From positions 1-26,205 of IMG/VR virus record IMGVR_UViG_3300047121_000328: a stretch of DNA of 26,205 nt. One strand, 5' to 3'. The stretch is from a virus. The position numbers and the translations under genes were made by a program. Numbering within the stretch: position 1 is the stretch's first letter; each line of letters opens with the position of its first letter. The notes under the pieces were generated by a model that was given only the letters and a program-made list of their open reading frames with translations, made no database searches and was not told where the DNA came from. Shown piece after piece: positions 6,268 to 13,326 of this stretch.

Positions 6268-7067
6268 CCGTTCCGGAGCTCGATTTCGAGGTCGAAGATC
6301 CCCGTCGCCGTCGAGTCCGCGGCGATCATCGCGATCAGCGCGGAGTCGGCGAAGATCTGCGGGGCCTTCGTCTCGAGGAACGACTTCGTCCCAGCCGAGT
6401 TCGCGACCGGGACGCGGAGCGTCAGCAACGGCCGAAGTACGAGGACGTTAAACGTCCCCGCGGACGCGACCGTTCCGGCGACGTTGTTGATCTGCGAGAC
6501 GCCGCGATCGCCTGCCTCAAGGGGCAGTTGCCACATGCGCCCCACGGTCGGAGCGGCGCCGATCCCTACCGCGCCGGTCGTGGAGCTCGCGCCGTTCTCG
6601 TCGTTGTAGGTCACGTTCACCGCCTGGTTTCCCGTCGCTGCGGTGACCTGCTCGACCCAGATCTCAGTCTGTCCCGCCGTCGCGAGGGCCGTTCCGCCCG
6701 GGACGCGGCCGAGGAACGACGGTTGCGACGCGAGGGCCTGATTCGCGTTGAACGCGTACGCGCCGGCCTTGAAGAGCAGATCGCAGATCCGGATCCGGCA
6801 CGCCACGGAGGACCCGTACGAGATCCCGCCGAGGTACCCCTTCGAGCCCCCGCCGAACGCGTCGATCGTCGGGGTCCCCGCCGTCGCGTCCGTCGGGACA
6901 ACGCCGGCCGCCGTCGAGGTCCCCGCCAAGGTCCCCGCCCCGGGGGACCCGGCGAGATCGAACACCGAGAACCAGGTCGCGGCGATCGACGTCCTCGAGG
7001 CGGTTTTTTTGATCGCCACGTCCTGTCTTGCGGCTGCGATCCATCCGTCGACGCTAGTGATTGCCAC
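6264..7067 (-). CDS. Phage structural protein, probable tail or fibre component
   Basis: The 267-residue protein has long Ala/Gly/Thr-rich beta segments. Recognisable stretches include FDLAGSPGAG near residue 36, RVPGGTALATAGQTEIWVEQ, VNVTYNDENGASSTT and WQLPLEAGDRGVSQINNV. The order of a two-stranded sheet, an ExWxE-type strand, a YxNExG turn and a final GDxGV strand recalls a family of uncharacterised virion proteins. The exact role is unknown. The GTG start at 7067 lies within the end of the endolysin gene and follows GGAAGG, a good ribosome-binding site. There are no signal peptide or membrane segments. Located between endolysin and the repeat protein, it is probably part of the tail-tip set. 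Confidence 0.6.
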   Translation of the reverse strand: MAITSVDGWIAAARQDVAIKKTASRTSIAATWFSVFDLAGSPGAGTLAGTSTAAGVVPTDATAGTPTIDAFGGGSKGYLGGISYGSSVACRIRICDLLFKAGAYAFNANQALASQPSFLGRVPGGTALATAGQTEIWVEQVTAATGNQAVNVTYNDENGASSTTGAVGIGAAPTVGRMWQLPLEAGDRGVSQINNVAGTVASAGTFNVLVLRPLLTLRVPVANSAGTKSFLETKAPQIFADSALIAMIAADSTATGIFDLEIELRNG

Positions 7068-7746
7068 GGGCCACCTTCCTTCCGAAGTCTTCGCGGATCG
7101 CGGTCCTGGTCAAGGGGCCCGCGATCCCGTCCGCGACGAGGTCCGACCGCGAGCGCTGGTACTCCGTGACCGACGAGAAACCGAGCGCTGGGAGGAACGC
7201 GACGGGGAGCGATCGATCGAACCTGTTGAAGGCCGTCCTCAAGGCCCTTCGGTAGTCGGCCTCGGGGGCCGTGTAGTAACGAAGCCGCTTGAGGCCCGAG
7301 GCGAACCCCTCGGGGTCCCCGGCGAGGACCGAAGGCCACGCCCCGGCGAAGCGCCGGCGCATCCCCTCGAGGTAGTCCGCGACGCCGTCCGCGAGCGTCG
7401 CTAACGCCATGAAGTGCGTCTGCGGGTGCGGCGGATCGAACACGCAGCGGAACCCGGAGGCGTGCGGCTTGATCTCACGGACGCCGTCGGCGAGCGCGGG
7501 GGCCGTCGGAAGGATCTCCCACGTCCCGCGCAGCATCGTAAACGGCCGACCCTTGCGGCGCTTCTTGTTGCCGATGTTGAAATTCCAACAGGCCGCGCCG
7601 TCCGCCGTCTCGATCGACCACTGCGAGACGAGGACGATAACCGAGGACCATCCGAGCGACGGATCGATCCGATGGATCTCCGTTGCGAGCTCCGCGCCGG
7701 TGATCGCGGTCCGTCTCGCGGGGACGAACAGAGGATCGGTGATCAT
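7054..7746 (-). CDS. Endolysin, glucosaminidase/lysozyme-like with C-terminal binding segment
   Basis: The 230-residue protein cleaves peptidoglycan at the end of infection. Residues about 30-180 match the glucosaminidase/transglycosylase-like fold: VIVLVSQWSIETADGAACWN with the likely catalytic Glu46, then FNIGNKK, then LADGVADYLEGM, FAGAWPSVLAGDPEGFASGL and a YYTA motif. The C-terminus (VADGIAGPLTRTAIREDF) resembles the end of a peptidoglycan-binding repeat of the DGxxGPxT type. There is no signal peptide, so release needs a holin; candidates are at 9273-9401 and 9398-9952. The ATG overlaps the upstream stop as ATGA. The exact bond cleaved cannot be set from sequence alone. Confidence 0.85.
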   Translation of the reverse strand: MITDPLFVPARRTAITGAELATEIHRIDPSLGWSSVIVLVSQWSIETADGAACWNFNIGNKKRRKGRPFTMLRGTWEILPTAPALADGVREIKPHASGFRCVFDPPHPQTHFMALATLADGVADYLEGMRRRFAGAWPSVLAGDPEGFASGLKRLRYYTAPEADYRRALRTAFNRFDRSLPVAFLPALGFSSVTEYQRSRSDLVADGIAGPLTRTAIREDFGRKVARGNH

Positions 7747-8327
7747 GCTGCCACCATCACAGGCCGCTCTCGGACCACGACGACTTTCGTCGCGTAGTCC
7801 AAGTGCGCGTCATTGTGTTGCGGCCTCAACCCTTGTTGGATCCACGTGCCGTTGCGATCGCGCCATCCGCGGATCTTCCCCGCCCCCTTCGGTGTCGGTC
7901 CGATCCAAAGCTTGCCGAAGTTCGCCACGGGTTTCGTTCGGTCCCATCCCGCGAGCGCGCGCCAGCAAAGCGCATCGTGCCAGCGGAGCCACTCGAGGGA
8001 GGCCATGTTCCGGCGGATGCGGATCTCGTACGCCTTCGAGGTCTCGCCCTCGAGGCGCGGATCATCGCGTCGGAGTTTCGCATCGGGGAGGGTCACCGGA
8101 TCGATCCGAAACCCGATCCGGTCAAGGGCCGTCACATCGTCGAACGTCGGGAGAGCGCCCCCCAGGGCGCGCGCGACCTCGAGCGCATCGCGGGCGCTCC
8201 ATTGCCCGGAGGTCCCCGTCTCTTGGTCGTGGACGGGGACCGCGACGATCTCTCGCCGGCCGGGGAACGGGAGCCAGAGACCATCGCGGACGAAGGCCGC
8301 GGCGATCTTCGATCGGTAGATCGTCAC
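7743..8327 (-). CDS. Uncharacterised 194-aa protein next to endolysin, conserved His/Asp/Tyr motifs
   Basis: The protein has an N-terminal beta segment (MTIYRSKIAAAFVRDGLWLP) and a helical part with ARALGGALPTFDDV. A central SLEWLRWHDALCW and a C-terminal run, IRGWRDRNGTWIQQ followed by HNDAHLDYATKVVVV, complete it. The LPT motif, a mid-protein His and a terminal H-x-D-x-x-H-x-D-Y motif resemble an uncharacterised family found in bacteria and phages. The arrangement could form a metal or hydrolase site, but this is not established. The GTG start at 8327 overlaps the upstream stop as GTGA; a much longer version of this frame (to 9065) is rejected as a shadow of other genes. Adjacency to the endolysin suggests a lysis or cell-wall role. 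Confidence 0.6.
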   Translation of the reverse strand: MTIYRSKIAAAFVRDGLWLPFPGRREIVAVPVHDQETGTSGQWSARDALEVARALGGALPTFDDVTALDRIGFRIDPVTLPDAKLRRDDPRLEGETSKAYEIRIRRNMASLEWLRWHDALCWRALAGWDRTKPVANFGKLWIGPTPKGAGKIRGWRDRNGTWIQQGLRPQHNDAHLDYATKVVVVRERPVMVAA

Positions 8328-8956
8328 GGGAAGCGGAGCCTCACGTTCGCGATCTGCACAGTGGTCCCCGCGAGGATATCGCCCGAGTTCGACCCGATCG
8401 CGACGTCCGTGGACGCGAGGCAGATCCGCTGCACTGCGGTCCCCGTCCCGGTGAGGACGACGGCCGCCCCGCCCGGGGTCAAGGACAGTTCCAACGTCGA
8501 GCCCGAAGGGGCGCGGACGTAGTACGTCGTATCCTGGGAAAGGCCCGTCGTAAGGACGCCCCCCGGTTCGGCGAAGACGCGAACCGCAGTGCTCGCGGAC
8601 CAGCCGTGCGCGGCGTTCGTGGTGAGGACGTTCCCCGAGTTCGTGTAGCTGAACGATCCGCCGCAGGAGAGGTGGAGTACGCCGGTCGTTCCGTCGGACT
8701 GCGTCAACCTCGCGTGCGACGGCGTTCCGCCCGATGCGGCGACGGCGGACCCGACGGCGTTCGCCGTCGCGACCTTCGACGCGGCCGCGGCGAACGCCGT
8801 CGCGGACATCGTGTGCTCCGACACGAGGGTCCCCGAGGCCGCGGCGTCGGGCCCGTTGTCGGTCCCGGCGCGCAATTGCAGGCGTCCGTTGTTCGCGTTC
8901 GCGAGGATGTTGTCCAGCGCGGCGTTGGCGCGAGTCGTGGCGAGAACTACGGTCAT
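8324..8956 (-). CDS. Tail or fibre-like protein with an inserted beta domain
   Basis: The 210-residue protein starts MTVVLATTRANAALDNILAN, then NNGRLQLRAG, and ends AIGSNSGDILAGTTVQIANV. These two ends match phage proteins with a single short domain (helix, NNGxLxIxxG strand, C-terminal strand after a GDI/L motif). Residues about 100-178 are an extra segment (VLTTNAAHGWSASTAVRV, then LSQDTTYYVRAPSGSTLELS) of the aHGW/TYYV type seen in other tail proteins, apparently inserted in a loop. I chose the ATG at 8956 because it makes an ATGA overlap with the upstream stop; the ATG at 8968 is the alternative. The context is host-contact genes. Confidence 0.6.
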   Translation of the reverse strand: MTVVLATTRANAALDNILANANNGRLQLRAGTDNGPDAAASGTLVSEHTMSATAFAAAASKVATANAVGSAVAASGGTPSHARLTQSDGTTGVLHLSCGGSFSYTNSGNVLTTNAAHGWSASTAVRVFAEPGGVLTTGLSQDTTYYVRAPSGSTLELSLTPGGAAVVLTGTGTAVQRICLASTDVAIGSNSGDILAGTTVQIANVRLRFP

Positions 8957-9276
8957 GTCCCGATCCATCCTGTTGACGTCGCGTCAACTTCGAAAGAGCC
9001 CTCGTGATCGTCGATCCAGACGCCCCCGGCGTCCAGTGCGAAGAGCCGCAGATCGTAGCGCCCACCGACGGGGAAATCAGTTCCGTCGGGGGCGAACACG
9101 CGGAGGCCCGAGACGGACCCCGCGACCGCGATCACCGATGTAAGTTCCCACTCCGCGATCGTCCCGTCCGAGCGCCGGACACGAGCGACGAGACGCGTCG
9201 CCGTCGGGGCCGCGGCGCTCGAGGTCCTGAGTTCGAAGCGTGCGTACTTCGGCGCGCGGTCCCCGATCCGGATCAC
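8953..9276 (-). CDS. BppU N-terminal-like beta-sandwich protein
   Basis: This 107-residue protein is nearly all beta strands. Its core (RLVARVRRSDGTIAEWEL, then AGSVSGLRVFAPDGTDFPVG, then GRYDLRLFALDAGGVWIDDH) matches the layout of small baseplate-associated Ig-like domains such as BppU_N: a strand with RxxDGT, a turn, and a GxYxLxLxA strand before a final EVD strand. In phages these short proteins commonly precede fibre genes and help attach fibres or receptor-binding proteins. The GTG start overlaps the holin-like gene's stop as GTGA. The exact partner cannot be read from the sequence. Confidence 0.6.
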   Translation of the reverse strand: MIRIGDRAPKYARFELRTSSAAAPTATRLVARVRRSDGTIAEWELTSVIAVAGSVSGLRVFAPDGTDFPVGGRYDLRLFALDAGGVWIDDHEGSFEVDATSTGWIGT

Positions 9277-9401
9277 GGGTCCGGACCCCGGAGAGGCTTG
9301 TTTCTACGGCCGCGGACACGGACGCCAGCGGCGACGAGGCCGATCGAGATCGCCGCGAGGACGATCTCCCAGTTCTCCCCGAGCGAAGCGAGGGTGTTCA
9401 T
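9273..9401 (-). CDS. Small one-TM protein, holin or antiholin candidate
   Basis: This 42-residue gene is too short for usual ORF cutoffs but is framed by ATGA at its start (overlapping 9398-9952) and GTGA at its end. The sequence is MNTLASLGENWEIVLAAISI, then GLVAAGVRVRGRRNKPLRG. One hydrophobic helix spans residues about 11-27 and a strongly basic tail follows, so the tail should face the cytoplasm. A short single-TM protein beside an endolysin without signal peptide is a typical holin or pinholin-like candidate. The function is inferred from size, topology and neighbours; there is no sequence-level family match. Confidence 0.6.
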   Translation of the reverse strand: MNTLASLGENWEIVLAAISIGLVAAGVRVRGRRNKPLRGPDP

Positions 9402-9952
9402 CGGTCGCACCCCGTCTTGTCCTCTACGACGAGACAGAGCAGTGCGCCGACTTTCGCCCACGCGAGGTCCAAGAGGACCATCGTAGCCTCGAGCCGTTCG
9501 CGGACGGCCGCGCCCTCCGCCGGGGGCAAGGATCGGGAGCACTCCTTTACCGCGGACTCCAGTTGAAGGATCGCCGGTCGCGCGGCGTCCAGGCCGTCGC
9601 GGACGTCCTCGAGGCCCCTCGAGAGACCGGCCGCGCCGGCGCACCCCGAGAGTCCGAGGACGAGGAGCAGCGGCAACGTCGGGCCCGGGGGCACGGACGG
9701 TTTCGCCGTCGCACTCTTGAGGGCCCTCGAGGCTTCCTCCCGGGCTTCCTTCTCGGGGAGCTCCAGAACGGAGAGGGCGAGCCGCTGGACGGCCTCGCGC
9801 CACGAGGACGCACTGGACGCGGTGAGTGCGAGCGGGAGGATCTTCCCGAGGACGTCCGCCGCGCGCTCGTACCCGAGCCGTCGAAGGATGAGGATCGCGA
9901 CGTTCCCGAGGGCGACGGCGACCAGGATCGCGAGAGTGAGATCGGAAACCAT
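9398..9952 (-). CDS. Lysis-associated membrane protein with internal lipobox (spanin candidate)
   Basis: This is a 184-residue protein. Residues about 5-24 are a clear N-terminal membrane helix followed by RR. Residues 30-85 are a charged helical linker, including ELPEKEAREEASRALKSA. Residues 91-104 form a second hydrophobic run ending in the lipobox LSGC (Cys104). The C-terminal part has a helical segment and another hydrophobic stretch (about 157-176). A single frame therefore holds an i-spanin-like or holin-like N-terminus and a lipoprotein-like C-terminal half. An internal GTG at codon 87 could start the lipoprotein separately, but it has no strong ribosome-binding site. Position after gpJ and before the one-TM gene supports a lysis role. 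Alternatives: a holin with a regulatory domain, or a two-function fusion. Confidence 0.6.
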   Translation of the reverse strand: MVSDLTLAILVAVALGNVAILILRRLGYERAADVLGKILPLALTASSASSWREAVQRLALSVLELPEKEAREEASRALKSATAKPSVPPGPTLPLLLVLGLSGCAGAAGLSRGLEDVRDGLDAARPAILQLESAVKECSRSLPPAEGAAVRERLEATMVLLDLAWAKVGALLCLVVEDKTGCDR

Positions 9953-9965
9953 GGCCCCGAGGGTA

Positions 9966-11117
9966 TCACACCGGGGCCGGGCCGGCGATCACGTTCAATG
10001 TGATCGTCGCGTCCAGCAACGTCGCGACCGATACCGCGTCGATCGGAATATTCGCCACGGCCCACGGGGCGGCCGGTGAGAGGGTCTTCCGGAGGCGGAT
10101 CTCTTGGATCTCGGGGACCCCGTTCGCCGCGCAGATCGCCGCGAACCGGGAATAATAGACGTCCCGCCCGGGCCGCTGCGTCGCCTGGACATCGGCGAGG
10201 ATCGCCGCTTTGAGGGCCGCGGCGGAGTACCCCGCGGCGGACCATCCGAAGATCTCGACCTCGAAGGGGACCTCCAGGGCGCGGATCGCCCCTCCGGCGA
10301 TGCCACCTTGGCGCGAGTCCACGAGCGCCGCGGCGAGATCGTCAGGGTCCGCGCTCGCCCCCGGGCCGTCCCAATAGATGATCTGCCACGTCCGGCCCGG
10401 GAGGCCCGTCGCGGGGTCCTTGACGTCTAGGAGGTTCTCCCGGAATCGCACGGAGAGGACCCCGGGGACCTCGAGAAACCGCTGTTCCGTCGCTTTCGGG
10501 ATCACGGCCGCGGGCCGAAACAGGTCGGCCAACCGCAGTTGTCGGAGTTCTTCGTCCGTCGCCTCCGCCCGGCCCAGTGTCGCGGCGCCGGGGTTCGACG
10601 CCGCGGACCATCCGGCCGTCGGGGTCGCGATCGTCGTGAGCGTCGTAGGGTTCGCCGGGACAGGCCCTTCGGCGACGGCCTCGAAGATCAGCGGGTACGT
10701 CGCCGAAGGACCGACGGGCGCGGTGAACGACGAGACGAGACGAAAGAGGACCGCCGGGTCCGATCCGGTCACGCGGACCTGAGACGACAGGGCCGCGAGG
10801 GACGTCCCGCCCGCAAGGGTACAGTCGACGGTGACCGTCGATCGCGTCGCCGCGCGGCGAAGGGTCCCCGTGATCCGTGAGATCCGTTCGAGGCCCGCCC
10901 CTTCGGCGTCTCGAGGATCGTTCTCCCAAGCGGCGTCCTGTAGGGTCTCCCATGCCTCCCTTGCATGGGACGCGACGATCGCGTTCATCGTCCCGAGAAC
11001 GCTATCGGTGTCGTTCGCGAGGAGCGGATCGATCGCCGCGCGTTGCTCCGCGCCGATCGCGTCGCGGATCTCTTCGAGTGTCGGGATCTGCAGCCCGGTA
11101 GGATCGATGTACGTCAC
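9966..11117 (-). CDS. Baseplate wedge protein, gpJ-like
   Basis: The 383 residues match the baseplate J-like architecture. The N-terminal helix carries DPTGLQIPTLEEIRDAIGAE. A Trp-containing helix follows (REAWETLQDAAWENDPRDAE), then GAGLERISRITGTLRRAA. A beta-rich middle has a FRLVSSFTAPVG strand. A C-terminal part includes TDEELRQLRLADLF and RFLEVPGVLSVRFRENLLD. It is the main wedge scaffold around the hub. The GTG start makes a GTGA overlap with the gp25-like gene. In related phages the DUF2612 gene follows directly; here about 4.4 kb of lysis and fibre genes intervene. A 13-bp gap separates it from the lysis gene. Confidence 0.85.
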   Translation of the reverse strand: MTYIDPTGLQIPTLEEIRDAIGAEQRAAIDPLLANDTDSVLGTMNAIVASHAREAWETLQDAAWENDPRDAEGAGLERISRITGTLRRAATRSTVTVDCTLAGGTSLAALSSQVRVTGSDPAVLFRLVSSFTAPVGPSATYPLIFEAVAEGPVPANPTTLTTIATPTAGWSAASNPGAATLGRAEATDEELRQLRLADLFRPAAVIPKATEQRFLEVPGVLSVRFRENLLDVKDPATGLPGRTWQIIYWDGPGASADPDDLAAALVDSRQGGIAGGAIRALEVPFEVEIFGWSAAGYSAAALKAAILADVQATQRPGRDVYYSRFAAICAANGVPEIQEIRLRKTLSPAAPWAVANIPIDAVSVATLLDATITLNVIAGPAPV

Positions 11118-11557
11118 GTGACGGCCTCCGCGTTGAACCCCGAGCGTACCACGATGTCCGGTCCGCCGCGCGTCGACACGCGGAAGGTGACGCGAAGTTC
11201 GCGCCCGACGAGCGCCGCGGAGAACTCGAGGATCTCACGGACGCCGGGCGTCTCGAGGATCACGCGACGGAGGATCGCACGTGCGACGGCCGCGGACCCG
11301 CGTCGCCCGACGATGCGCTCCGCGTAGGGGATCCCGTCGTCGAGATCGAGGAAGTTCTCCCCGCGCCATCGTGAGAGGCGGATCCGAAGACGTTGCGCGA
11401 TCGCCTCGACTCCGCCGATGATCCTCGGGGGGACCTCGAGATCGCCATCGGGGGCCAATGCCAGATCCTTGATCGGCAGTAGATCGACATCGGCGACGCC
11501 GGACGCGTCCGCGATCGAGCTCGGCGGTTCGATCGTGTAGCTCCATTCGATCGTCAT
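11114..11557 (-). CDS. Baseplate wedge protein, gpW/gp25-like
   Basis: The 147-residue protein fits the gp25-like lysozyme-related wedge family. A central GGVEAIAQRLRIRLSRWRGE and FLDLDDGIPYAERIVG are followed by ARAILRRVILETPGVREIL and a beta-strand pair (GRELRVTFRVSTRGG). In this family the RLxxRWxGE...GIPYxE region is the most conserved. It nucleates sheath and wedge assembly at the tail end. The ATG overlaps the spike gene's stop as ATGA. Gene order spike, gp25-like, gpJ is the standard baseplate order. Confidence 0.85.
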   Translation of the reverse strand: MTIEWSYTIEPPSSIADASGVADVDLLPIKDLALAPDGDLEVPPRIIGGVEAIAQRLRIRLSRWRGENFLDLDDGIPYAERIVGRRGSAAVARAILRRVILETPGVREILEFSAALVGRELRVTFRVSTRGGPDIVVRSGFNAEAVT

Positions 11558-12183
11558 GGGACCACCTTCACCCTTGTCGAGTTCACGTCCGCGGGGACGT
11601 ACGCGGACCCGTAGGTCACCGGACCCCCGCCGTTCGGGGCGTTGGCACTGTTGAGGGCCGCGGCGATCTTGTCGAGCTCCCCGCGGACGGCCTCCGCGAT
11701 CGCGACATGAAACGACGCCGTCGCGCCGAGCTTGATCGTATCGGCGTCAAGGATCATCGTGTCCGGTTCCGTCGCGACGTCCAGGCTTTCCGTGTCCGGA
11801 TAGAGGCCCGGGATGAACACCGCGCTGGTCGGATGGTGCATCCTTAGATCCTCGGATCCGGTGACGTCGCCGGACTGCATCCACCCATGGATCGGCACGT
11901 CGAAGAACAACAGAAGGCCCTTCGTGCCCGGTTCGATGTCGACAACGATCCGCGCCCCTTGCGTCCTCAGCAAGAGGACGGGGACCGCCGGGAGAATCGG
12001 GACCTCGAGGTCACGATCGATCGTCCCGTCCTCGCGAGGCGACCAGCGCGTGACGCCGGGGCGGACGTCCGCCTTTCGCGCCGCGGGGTCGTAGCTCACG
12101 ACCTCACCGACGGAGGCCGTGAATATGTCCCGGATCCGGGACTCGATCGCGCGCTCGATGACGTCGGCGAAGTCCGTGGCCAT
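11554..12183 (-). CDS. Baseplate spike protein, Gp138 N-terminal type
   Basis: The 209 residues begin with a helix (DFADVIERAIESRIRDIFTA) and an OB-fold-like core (VGEVVSYDPAARKADVRPGV, VPVLLLRTQGARIVVDIEPG, then GLLLFFDVPIHGWMQSGD). A HHPTSAVFIPGLYP motif is typical of the Gp138_N/spike family. The C-terminus (DTMILDADTIKLGATASFHV) looks like a short repetitive beta segment that would trimerise, ending the membrane-piercing tip. It lacks the His-rich metal-binding tip of some gpV proteins. The ATG lies one base after the hub stop. It is the central puncturing device of the contractile tail. Confidence 0.8.
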   Translation of the reverse strand: MATDFADVIERAIESRIRDIFTASVGEVVSYDPAARKADVRPGVTRWSPREDGTIDRDLEVPILPAVPVLLLRTQGARIVVDIEPGTKGLLLFFDVPIHGWMQSGDVTGSEDLRMHHPTSAVFIPGLYPDTESLDVATEPDTMILDADTIKLGATASFHVAIAEAVRGELDKIAAALNSANAPNGGGPVTYGSAYVPADVNSTRVKVVP

Positions 12184-12184
12184 G

Positions 12185-12997
12185 TCAGTAGGGCTCCCCT
12201 GTGAGGTCGATCTCCCACTCCGCGCCGTGCGAGTCGCCCTTGTGCACGGTCTTCGTGATCCGATACTGCCCCCGAAGCGTTTCGGAGTCCACGACCACGA
12301 GACGCCCGGGGAAAACGTCCGGCTGCAACAGGCAACGGATCGAGGCCTCTCGCTTCGCGTTGGCGCTCGGCGCGCCGATCAGTCCGGTCTCCGGAGTGAG
12401 CTCCACGGCCGTTCCCTCGAGGGCCTTGCCGATCTCGAGGATCTGAAGCGCGCCATCCTGGACGCTCCACTCTAGGCCCAACGATCGACAGACTGCGGTC
12501 ATCTCCCGACGAGCGGGGCCGAAGATCACGCCCCCGGCGGGGAACAACTTCTTCGAGGCCACGAGGGCCGCGGCCGCGTCGACGTTCCCGGGATCCACGC
12601 CAAGGGCCTTGACGATCGCACGGAGGCCCGCGTCCGCGGCCGTCCCGGGGGCGAACGCAACGGCCGCGCGGGCCTTCCTGGTTTCGGCCTCTCCGTCACC
12701 GGCGCTCGCTTCGGTGACCCAACCGAGGCCGTCCTCCGTCGGCTTCGATCGGATGTCGCGGACCCTTCCGAGGAAGATCGTCGAGACCCCTTCGCGGTAG
12801 CCCGCATCGATCTGGATCGGCGCGCCCGTGAGACCCTCGAGGATCCTTCGGCGGCCGGGGGCGAGCCCCCAGACGCGTACCGCGGCCTTGTTCGCGGCCG
12901 GCGTAAGGGATCGTTCCACGACGAACGCGCACCGAAGATCCTCGATCAAAGTCTGGTTGATCATCACGGCGTACCGTCGCAGGAATTGCCGGATCAC
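12185..12997 (-). CDS. Baseplate hub protein
   Basis: This is a 270-residue protein. The N-terminal part (VERSLTPAANKAAVRVWGLA) and the C-terminal part (LLQPDVFPGRLVVVDSETLR, then GQYRITKTVHKGDSHGAEWE) match phage hub proteins of the gp27/protein-D type used in simple baseplates, in which an FPGxxVxVxS strand and a final HxGDSHGxxW strand are characteristic. The hub caps the tail tube and anchors the spike. The GTG start overlaps the plug gene's stop as GTGA. The gene sits between the plug and spike genes, as in cyanophage Pam3. Confidence 0.75.
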   Translation of the reverse strand: MIRQFLRRYAVMINQTLIEDLRCAFVVERSLTPAANKAAVRVWGLAPGRRRILEGLTGAPIQIDAGYREGVSTIFLGRVRDIRSKPTEDGLGWVTEASAGDGEAETRKARAAVAFAPGTAADAGLRAIVKALGVDPGNVDAAAALVASKKLFPAGGVIFGPARREMTAVCRSLGLEWSVQDGALQILEIGKALEGTAVELTPETGLIGAPSANAKREASIRCLLQPDVFPGRLVVVDSETLRGQYRITKTVHKGDSHGAEWEIDLTGEPY

Positions 12998-13326
12998 GGG
13001 GACGCCTCGATCTCCGCGAAGGTCGCATAGACGAGCGACACCGATCGTCCGAGGTCCCGCAGTCGCGGGCGTCCGTCCGTCGGTCCGGAGAACGTGAGTA
13101 CCCCTTCGCGTAGACGCAGTGCGTTCGCGGTATCCACGGCGATCGAAGATCCGACGAGGGCCTTTTGCCCTCGGATGATCGGGACGTTCGTCACCGCGTC
13201 GAACACCGACACCGCGAAGCGATCGGCCTTGCCTAGGTAGTCCAGTTCGATCCGAAAGTCTCGCCCCTCGAGGCGGACCACAGTCGACAGCAACGGAGAA
13301 TCCGCGGGGAGCGCGAAACGGATCAT
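12994..13326 (-). CDS. Baseplate plug protein, Pam3 gp18-like
   Basis: The 110-residue beta-rich protein begins MIRFALPADSPLLSTVVRLE. It continues with FRIELDYLGKADRFAVSVFD, a PIIRGQKALVGSSI segment and a final strand ending LGRSVSLVYATF. This matches the baseplate plug family named after cyanophage Pam3 gp18, which closes the tube lumen near the hub. The ATG overlaps the Dit-like stop as ATGA. Small size, position before the hub and the RG-x-x-L-x-x-G-S core support the call; sequence identity could not be measured. Confidence 0.7.
   Translation of the reverse strand: MIRFALPADSPLLSTVVRLEGRDFRIELDYLGKADRFAVSVFDAVTNVPIIRGQKALVGSSIAVDTANALRLREGVLTFSGPTDGRPRLRDLGRSVSLVYATFAEIEASP

Noticed and set aside
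7409-9007. Long plus-strand frame (532 codons) over endolysin and tail genes
   Set aside because: The translation is low-complexity Arg/Ser/Gly and the opposite strand carries coupled genes with clear domains.
7743-9065. 440-codon minus-strand extension of the 194-aa gene
   Set aside because: The first 246 codons read as Arg-rich shadow through two other genes; the GTGA start at 8327 explains the real protein.
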